Shown: positions 58,374 to 64,000 of the stretch, in pieces | How the letters are laid out: each line of letters opens with the position of its first letter | Numbering within the stretch: the stretch's first letter is position 1 | Assembly (NCBI GenBank): GCA_002375985.1 | Contig: DFNH01000018.1 | Span: forward strand, 1 to 64,000 | Reading direction: 5' to 3' | Origin: Firmicutes bacterium UBA3572 | GTDB lineage: Bacteria > Bacillota > Desulfotomaculia > Desulfotomaculales > Desulforudaceae | Length of the DNA stretch: 64,000 nucleotides | Notes under the pieces: generated by a model | Seen by the model: only the letters and a program-made list of their open reading frames with translations | Told to the model about the DNA's origin: nothing | Database searches by the model: none | Program-made: the position numbers and the translations under genes

Positions 58374-59654
58374 ATGTCTTTGTTTAAGGATTACGCCAAA
58401 ATCTGGGTGAAGGCCGGTGACGGCGGCGACGGTTGCACGGCCTTCCGCCGTGAAAAATACGTACCTTACGGAGGTCCCTCCGGCGGGGACGGAGGCCGGG
58501 GTGGGCACGTCATCCTGCGGGCCGACGAGGGCTTGCGCACGCTGGTGGACTTCCGTTACCGCCGCCACTACAAGGCCGGGCGCGGAGCGCACGGCCAGGG
58601 GAAAAACAGGCATGGCAGACAAGGGGACGACCTGGTTATCCGGGTTCCGGTTGGCGTAGTCGTACGCAGGGCCGAAGACGGGGCCATACTGGCCGACCTG
58701 ACCGCAGACGGACAGGAGGTGTTGGTCGCCCGCGGCGGCCGCGGCGGCCGGGGAAACGCCCGCTTCGCTACGGCAGAAAGGCGGGCGCCGCGTTTCGCCG
58801 AGAAGGGGGAGCCCGGCGAGGAATGCTGGCTGGAACTGGAGCTGAAACTGCTCGCCGATGTTGGGCTGGTTGGCTACCCGAACGCCGGCAAGTCGACGCT
58901 CCTTTCCCGGGTTTCGTCGGCTTGTCCCCGGATTGCCGATTATCCGTTTACCACCCTGGAACCGTGTTTGGGGGTGGTGCGGGTGGATGAGGGGGTCAGT
59001 TTTGTCCTGGCGGATATTCCTGGGCTGATTGAAGGTGCCCACCGGGGAGCCGGACTGGGGCACCGTTTTCTCCGTCACGTGGAGCGGACCCGGGTACTGG
59101 TGCACGTTGTGGACGCTTCGGGTCGGGAAGGTCGGGACCCGGTGGAGGATTTTCACGTGGTCAACCGGGAGCTGGCGGCCTATGATCCCAACTTGGCGTC
59201 GCGGCCTACGGTGGTCGCCGCCAATAAGATTGACTTGCCGGGGGCGCGGGAAAATGTGGCCCGCTTGGCGGAGGCCTTGGGTGCCCGGCACGAGGTCTAC
59301 GGAGTGTCGGCGGTTACGGGTGAGGGCGTGGACCGGTTGATCCGGCGCGTATACCAGATACTAGAATCAACGCCCGTGACGCTGCTGCACGTGCCGGAGC
59401 TGCGGCGGGAAGAACCGGACCAGGTCACCTTCACCGTGGTCCGGGATGGTGAAGATTTTCTGGTCAAGGGCAACGCGGTGGAACGCCGGGTCGCCATGAC
59501 CGACCTAAGCAACCCGGAGGCGGTACACTACCTGCAAAACTGGCTTATCCGGATCGGGGTAGAAGACGCCTTGCGGGCCGAAGGCATCAGGCCCGGGGCC
59601 ACCGTACGCATCGGTGATTTCGAGTTTACGTACGCCGAGAACGCTACAAGTTAA
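58374..59654 (+). CDS. obgE: Obg family GTPase
   Basis: The 426-residue GTPase has the glycine-rich Obg domain (about 1-158, AGDGGDGCTAFRREKYVPYGGPSGGDGGRGG), the G domain with GYPNAGKSTL, DIPG, NKID and the SAV region, and a C-terminal OCT domain (about 350-426). It acts in ribosome assembly, stringent response and, in Bacillus, sporulation. ATG 58374 follows GAGGGGAG. Co-transcribed with spo0B. Confidence 0.96.
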   Translation: MSLFKDYAKIWVKAGDGGDGCTAFRREKYVPYGGPSGGDGGRGGHVILRADEGLRTLVDFRYRRHYKAGRGAHGQGKNRHGRQGDDLVIRVPVGVVVRRAEDGAILADLTADGQEVLVARGGRGGRGNARFATAERRAPRFAEKGEPGEECWLELELKLLADVGLVGYPNAGKSTLLSRVSSACPRIADYPFTTLEPCLGVVRVDEGVSFVLADIPGLIEGAHRGAGLGHRFLRHVERTRVLVHVVDASGREGRDPVEDFHVVNRELAAYDPNLASRPTVVAANKIDLPGARENVARLAEALGARHEVYGVSAVTGEGVDRLIRRVYQILESTPVTLLHVPELRREEPDQVTFTVVRDGEDFLVKGNAVERRVAMTDLSNPEAVHYLQNWLIRIGVEDALRAEGIRPGATVRIGDFEFTYAENATS

Positions 59655-59750
59655 CGGATAAATATGCTATCCTTAAAACGGTGGAATTAGCATCCAGAAC
59701 CCATTACGCAGGATAAGGGATGAGCGTTTAAATTGGGGAATGTAAAGTGT

Positions 59751-60878
59751 ATGCACCGGGCCGATTTTGGGGAATGCCGGCGGCTCGTGGTCAAAATCGG
59801 TACCAGTTCGCTGGCGCACGAGACCGGGAAGCTGAACCTGGGCATGATGGAAATGCTGGTACGCCAGTTGGCCGACCTGCATAATCAGGGAAGGGAAGTA
59901 ATCCTGGTGACTTCGGGGGCCATTGGTGCCGGCGCCGGCAAATTAGGGCTCCGGCGTGCGCCCCGGACCATCCCTGAAAAGCAGGCTTGTGCCGCCATTG
60001 GACAGGGTCTGCTTTTGCATATGTACGAAAAGTTTTTCGCCGAATACGGGATCACCGTCGGCCAGGTTCTGCTCACCAGGGAGGATTTTGCGATACGCCG
60101 GCGGTTCCTGAATGCCCAAAACACTCTCCGGTCGTTGCTTTCCTTCGGTGTGGTGCCGATTATTAATGAAAACGACACGGTGGCGGTTGACGAGATCAAA
60201 CTCGGGGACAACGATCACCTTTCGGCCCTGGTGGCCGGTCTGATGAATGCGGACCTTTTGGTTATGCTCACCGATACCGATGGGCTTTATACGGCCGACC
60301 CGCGCCGCAATCCGGAAGCGCGGCTGATTCCCTGGATCGGTGAAATCACCGAAGATATTGAAAAAGTGGCCGGGGCCGCGGGTTCCCGGCTGGGGACCGG
60401 GGGCATGATTACCAAGCTACACGCCGCCCGGATCGCCACCCACGCGGGCGTGACCACCGTGATTGCCCGGGCTTCCCTGAAGGACGTCCTGCCCCGCATT
60501 CTCGCCGGGGAGGAACTGGGAACTGTTTTCCGGGCGCTACCCCGGCGGATGGAGAGGCGCAAGCAGTGGATTGCCTACGGTGCCCCCGTCGCCGGCCGGA
60601 TTGTAGTGGACGCCGGTGCGGCCCGGGCGCTGCGGGAGAAGGGGAAAAGTCTCTTGCCCTCGGGGGTGGTAGCCGTAGAAGGTAGCTTTGAAACGGGACA
60701 AACGGTGAGCATCGTTGATTCTGAAGGCCGGGAGGTTGGCCGGGGTTTGGTGAATTATTCGGCGGCGGAGATTGAACGGATCAAGGGCTGCCGGACCACG
60801 GCCGTGACCGATATTTTGGGATACCAGCCTTATTATGAGGAAGTTGTTCACCGCAACAATCTGGTTATCGAACCGTAA
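59751..60878 (+). CDS. proB: Glutamate 5-kinase
   Basis: The 375-residue enzyme phosphorylates glutamate, the first step of proline synthesis. The amino-acid kinase domain has VVKIGTSSLAHETGKLN, LVTSGAIGAGAGKLGL, NENDTVAVDEIKLGDNDHLSALVAGLMNADLLVMLTDTDGLYTADP and GTGGMITKLHAARIATHAG. A PUA domain (about 280-370) follows, used for proline feedback. ATG 59751 is preferred; TTG 59733 is also possible. proA follows two genes later. Confidence 0.95.
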   Translation: MHRADFGECRRLVVKIGTSSLAHETGKLNLGMMEMLVRQLADLHNQGREVILVTSGAIGAGAGKLGLRRAPRTIPEKQACAAIGQGLLLHMYEKFFAEYGITVGQVLLTREDFAIRRRFLNAQNTLRSLLSFGVVPIINENDTVAVDEIKLGDNDHLSALVAGLMNADLLVMLTDTDGLYTADPRRNPEARLIPWIGEITEDIEKVAGAAGSRLGTGGMITKLHAARIATHAGVTTVIARASLKDVLPRILAGEELGTVFRALPRRMERRKQWIAYGAPVAGRIVVDAGAARALREKGKSLLPSGVVAVEGSFETGQTVSIVDSEGREVGRGLVNYSAAEIERIKGCRTTAVTDILGYQPYYEEVVHRNNLVIEP

Positions 60879-60890
60879 GGGGGACGGCTA

Positions 60891-61397
60891 ATGGACAAAC
60901 TATGGGCACCTTGGCGCAGCCGGTATGTGGCCAGCGCGGCGAAGGATCCGGACCCGGAGTGCATCTTCTGCGACAAGTTGCAGGCCGACGCCGGCCGCGA
61001 TCCGGAGAACTATCTCTTGGTCCGGACAGAACGTTGCTTTGTGATTCTGAATCTTTATCCGTACAATAACGGTCACTTGCTAGTGGCCCCAAAACGCCAC
61101 GTGGGCGACATCGAGGAGTTGACCGCGGACGAAAAGCTGGAACTATTCGAGGTCACCGGTTGGATGGTGCGGGTGCTGCGCCGCGCTTTTAGCCCAGACG
61201 GGTTTAACATTGGTATCAACGTGGGGCGGGTCGCCGGCGCCGGCATCCCGGGCCACTTTCACATCCACATTGTGCCCCGGTGGAACGGCGACACCAATTT
61301 CATGCCCGTCTTGGGCGACGTGAAAGTGATCTCCGAGGGGCTGGACGACACCTACCGTAAACTTCGCGCGGCCCTCGAGGAGGAAGGGAATCCTTGA
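60891..61397 (+). CDS. HIT-family nucleotide hydrolase/phosphorylase
   Basis: The 168-residue protein has the histidine triad HFHIHIVPRW, CIFCDKLQ zinc-type Cys pair and NLYPYNNGHLLVAPKRHV, features of the Ap4A phosphorylase-like HIT branch. Such enzymes break dinucleoside polyphosphates or adenylylated compounds. ATG 60891 follows AAGGGGGACGG. It lies between proB and proA, with 12 bases to proB. Confidence 0.9.
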   Translation: MDKLWAPWRSRYVASAAKDPDPECIFCDKLQADAGRDPENYLLVRTERCFVILNLYPYNNGHLLVAPKRHVGDIEELTADEKLELFEVTGWMVRVLRRAFSPDGFNIGINVGRVAGAGIPGHFHIHIVPRWNGDTNFMPVLGDVKVISEGLDDTYRKLRAALEEEGNP

Positions 61398-61468
61398 ACC
61401 GGCAGGGGCACGCTATTTGTTGCGACCTTAAATTTTGGGGGGTCTGACCCCGGCAAGGAGGCAAGAGG

Positions 61469-62728
61469 GTGAGTGATCCGATTACAAAAGCAGTGGTGGA
61501 AAAAGCGGCGCGGGCCCGCGAGGCTTCCCGGAAGCTGGCCTACCTGTCCACCGACGTCAAAAACCGGGCCCTGGAAGCGATGGCGGCTGCGCTGCTGGAA
61601 AACACGGCGGCCATCCTGGAAGCCAACGCCCAGGATATCGCCGCCGGCGAAGCGCGGGGTCTATCGTCGGCCCTACTGGACCGGCTGTTGCTTAATGAAG
61701 CCCGAATCCGGGACATGGCGGATGGGTTGGGTGTGATCGTCAACCTCCCCGACCCGGTGGGCGAGGTGTTTGATATGGTCACCCGGCCCAACGGCCTGCA
61801 GGTTGGCAAAATGCGGGTGCCGCTGGGAGTGGTCGGGATGATCTACGAGGCCCGGCCCAACGTTACCGTGGACGCCGCCGGACTGTGCCTCAAAGCCGGG
61901 AATGCCGTGTTGCTTCGAGGGGGCACCGAAGCTGTTCACTCCAACACGGCGATCGCCCGGATTTGCGCCGCCGCCGCCACCGAGGCTGGCATTCCGGAGG
62001 GTGCCATCGAGTTTATCGATATCACCGACCGGGCGGCGGTAAACGTTATGCTGAAGTTAAACGACTATCTGGACGTGGTTATCCCCCGCGGCGGCAAGAA
62101 ACTAAAACAGACCGTGATCCAGAACGCCACCGTGCCGGTGATCGAAACGGGTATGGGCAACTGCCATGTGTTCATTGACCGGGACGCCGACCCGGAAATA
62201 GCGTTGCGCATCGTGATCAACGCCAAATGCCAGCGGCCCGGGGTGTGCAACGCGGCCGAGACCTTGCTGGTGGATGCCCCGATCGCCGCCCGGATCCTGC
62301 CGGGATTGCTGGAACAGCTCCGGGAGCGGGGCGTCGAGGTCCGCGGTTGCCCGCGGACCAAGGAACTGGTCGATTGGGTGATTCCGGCCACCGAAGAGGA
62401 CTGGGACACCGAGTATCTGGACATGATCATCGCGGTACGGGTGGTAGATGGATTCGAGCAGGCCGTTGAGCACATCTACCGTTGGGGCACCAAGCATTCC
62501 GAGGCCATCGTAACCGAAAGCTACACCCGGGCACTCCGTTTCTTGCGCGAGGTGGACGCCGCCGCGGTGTACGTCAACGCCTCGACCCGGTTTACGGACG
62601 GCGGCGTTTTTGGGTTTGGCGCCGAGCTGGGCATCTCCACCCAGAAATTACACGCCCGCGGGCCCATGGGTCTGAAGGACTTGACTTCTACCAAGTACAT
62701 CATTTTTGGCGACGGACACGTGCGTTGA
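61469..62728 (+). CDS. proA: Gamma-glutamyl phosphate reductase
   Basis: The 419-residue enzyme reduces glutamyl phosphate to the semialdehyde using NADPH in proline synthesis. It has the aldehyde dehydrogenase-like fold with PLGVVGMIYEARPNVTVDAAGLCLKAGNAVLLRGG, and the catalytic Cys in NAKCQRPGVCNAAETLLV. GTG 61469 follows AAGGAGGCAAGAGG. A 71-base gap follows the HIT gene, so the three genes likely form an operon. Confidence 0.96.
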   Translation: MSDPITKAVVEKAARAREASRKLAYLSTDVKNRALEAMAAALLENTAAILEANAQDIAAGEARGLSSALLDRLLLNEARIRDMADGLGVIVNLPDPVGEVFDMVTRPNGLQVGKMRVPLGVVGMIYEARPNVTVDAAGLCLKAGNAVLLRGGTEAVHSNTAIARICAAAATEAGIPEGAIEFIDITDRAAVNVMLKLNDYLDVVIPRGGKKLKQTVIQNATVPVIETGMGNCHVFIDRDADPEIALRIVINAKCQRPGVCNAAETLLVDAPIAARILPGLLEQLRERGVEVRGCPRTKELVDWVIPATEEDWDTEYLDMIIAVRVVDGFEQAVEHIYRWGTKHSEAIVTESYTRALRFLREVDAAAVYVNASTRFTDGGVFGFGAELGISTQKLHARGPMGLKDLTSTKYIIFGDGHVR

Positions 62729-62782
62729 AATCGGGAACACTTCGGCCCTGCTTCCATATGCTGGTGCCAAGGGGGTGAGGGT

Positions 62783-63471
62783 TTGGGGGCCGAAACGAGC
62801 TTGCTGGTTTTAATTGATCCGGGCCACGGGGGCGACGATCCTGGAGCGGTTTCCGGGGACCTGGTTGAAAAGCATCTGACGCTTGAGATCGCCAGGGAAG
62901 TCGATCTGGCGCTCCGGCGCCGGTATGTGGTGGACACAACGCTGACCCGCGCTGCGGACACCACTGTATCTCTTTACGAGCGCGTGCGGCGGGCGAAGGA
63001 AGCCGGTCCGACCTTTTGTCAATTCACGTGAATGCCGGCGGCGGCACGGGGTTCGAAAACTACGTCCATTCCAACGCTTTCGAAACGACGCATTGTTACC
63101 GCCGGATTATGCATACGGAAATCGTTTCTTTTCTACAGACCCTGGGGATCAGGGACCGTGGGATGAAAACGGCTGATCTTTACGTGTTGCGCGCCACCGC
63201 TATGCCGGCGGTCCTATTGGAGAACCTGTTTCTCGATCATCCCCAGGATGCGGCCCGGTTGCGCGACCGGGTGTTTAGGGTCCAGTATACGCAGGCGGTG
63301 GCGCGCGGGATTGGTGTGGCCTTGCGGTTACCCGCCAGGGACACCGATCAGGAAAAGGAGAGGCTGATAGCCCAACTGCAGGCCGAGGTCCAACGCTTGC
63401 GGGGCGAAGCGGCCAGATTTGGGCAGTCCCTCGAACGCATTCGAAACGAGGCGCAGACGGCACTGAAATGA
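62783..63471 (+). pseudogene. N-acetylmuramoyl-L-alanine amidase, frameshifted
   Basis: The first frame (62783-63031) gives VLIDPGHGGDDPGAVSGDLVEKHLTLEIA, the first half of an Amidase_3 with zinc His and Glu. The second frame resumes with LSIHVNAGGGTGFENYV and MPAVLLENLFLDHPQDA, holding the third zinc His and the catalytic Glu. Restoring a single base at about 63009 joins them as AGP-D-LLSIHVN, the usual family sequence. The C-terminus is a short coiled coil (AQLQAEVQRLRGEAARFGQSL). The enzyme would have cleaved peptidoglycan. A sequencing error is the alternative explanation. Confidence 0.82.
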
Positions 63472-63487
63472 CTTTGATCTGCGGTAC

Positions 63488-63516
63488 TTGCGTTTTCCGG
63501 GACTGACGATTATAAT
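63488..63516 (+). promoter_or_regulatory. Promoter of nadD
   Basis: TTGCGT (63488-63493), a 17-base spacer and a perfect TATAAT (63511-63516) precede nadD by 30 bases. Confidence 0.75.
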
Positions 63517-63546
63517 TATCCCAACTGACGCAGGCAGGGAAAAATA

Positions 63547-64000
63547 TGAAGCTTGGAGTAATGGGCGGGACTTTTGACCCCGTTCATTACGGCCACCTGG
63601 TGACGGCCGAAGGCGCCCGTTATGATTACCGGCTTGACAAAGTGGTTTTCGTGCCCGCCGGAAGACCGCCGCACAAGTCCAACTACCAAATCTCTGATCC
63701 TGAGCACCGCCTGGCTCTAACGCGCCTCGCCGTGGCTTCAAATCCCTTTTTCGAGGTTTCGGATCTGGAGATAAAGCGGCCCGGACCGTCGTACACATAC
63801 GACACTATTATGGAAATGCGCCGGCTTTATGCGCCGGAGGAAATTTTTTTTATCACCGGCGTCGATACGGCACTGGAGATTCTGTCCTGGCACCGATACG
63901 AGGAACTGTTGGCCCTTTGTCGATTTATCGCCGCGACCCGTCCTGGATACAATCTGGACAACCTTGCCAGGAGGCTGAAAATGATGCCGGCACCTTTGGC
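63547..64000 (+). CDS. nadD: Nicotinate-nucleotide adenylyltransferase (partial)
   Basis: The open frame runs to the window edge without a stop (151 codons). It has the nucleotidyltransferase motif GGTFDPVHYGHL near the N-terminus, FVPAGRPPHKS, RPGPSYTYDTI and FITGVDTALEILSWHRYEELLALC, all typical of NadD, which forms deamido-NAD from nicotinate mononucleotide. ATG 63547 follows AGGGAAAA. About 50 residues are missing at the right edge. In many Bacillota nadD lies downstream of obg and proA as here. Confidence 0.95.

Overview
The window looks like a chromosomal segment of a Gram-positive (Bacillota), spore-forming, sulfate-reducing bacterium of the Desulfotomaculum/Desulforudis type. The support is: aprBA followed by qmoAB and then hdrC/hdrB-like genes where Gram-negative sulfate reducers carry qmoC; T-box leader RNA; Spo0B-Obg and GerD-like sporulation/germination genes; a DacF-type carboxypeptidase; many GTG/TTG starts with strong AGGAGG-like ribosome sites; and high GC. 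The genus is an inference.

Region 1 (1-13518) is a mobile element. From the left it has a truncated tyrosine integrase, an unknown zinc-finger protein, a Cro/CI-type regulator, an excisionase-type protein, a primase-polymerase, a DUF3987-like ATPase and an SF2 helicase. A promoter bracketed by two identical-geometry dyads then leads into a compact head/packaging operon: HNH, TerS, TerL, portal fused to a MuF-like domain, and prohead protease fused to major capsid protein. Two DNA-binding/zinc proteins follow, and the element ends at a 3' fragment of a tRNA-Leu(UAA) gene. No tail, connector or lysis genes are visible. The gene set matches the logic of capsid-forming phage satellites (cf-PICI-like) better than that of a full prophage, and this is the most interesting system in the window.

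Region 2 (13.6-23.2 kb) holds a DUF1538-DUF1538-PII cluster, a YkgJ-type cysteine-cluster protein, two paralogous zinc-ribbon membrane proteins, a LexA-like repressor, and a BMP-type lipoprotein with its ABC transporter (nucleoside-type uptake).

Region 3 (23.3-30.5 kb) begins with a T-box leader carrying two successive antiterminator/terminator modules but only one stem I. It precedes DAHP synthase and an unusual prephenate dehydratase-ACT-chorismate mutase fusion. Then come a GerD-like protein, a VanX-type dipeptidase, a UPF0316 membrane protein, and an ArsR regulator with a DUF318/ArsP permease.

Region 4 (30.5-39.5 kb) has a PhoR/PhoB-like two-component system with a Spy-like protein, then a molybdenum/tungsten-cofactor cluster (moeA, moeA-PBP fusion, moaC, MOSC, mogA) and lgt.

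Region 5 (39.6-50.7 kb) is the dissimilatory sulfate-reduction locus. A second, divergent AprA/AprB-like pair comes first, then a ylbF-like gene on the other strand, a long leader, canonical aprBA, qmoAB and hdrCB. APS reductase would take electrons from the membrane quinone pool or soluble carriers through the Qmo/Hdr proteins.

Region 6 (50.8-64.0 kb) carries an HtrA protease, copper chaperone and copper ATPase, DacF, a Na/Pi-type transporter, spo0B-obg, proB-HIT-proA, a frameshifted amidase, and the start of nadD at the right edge.
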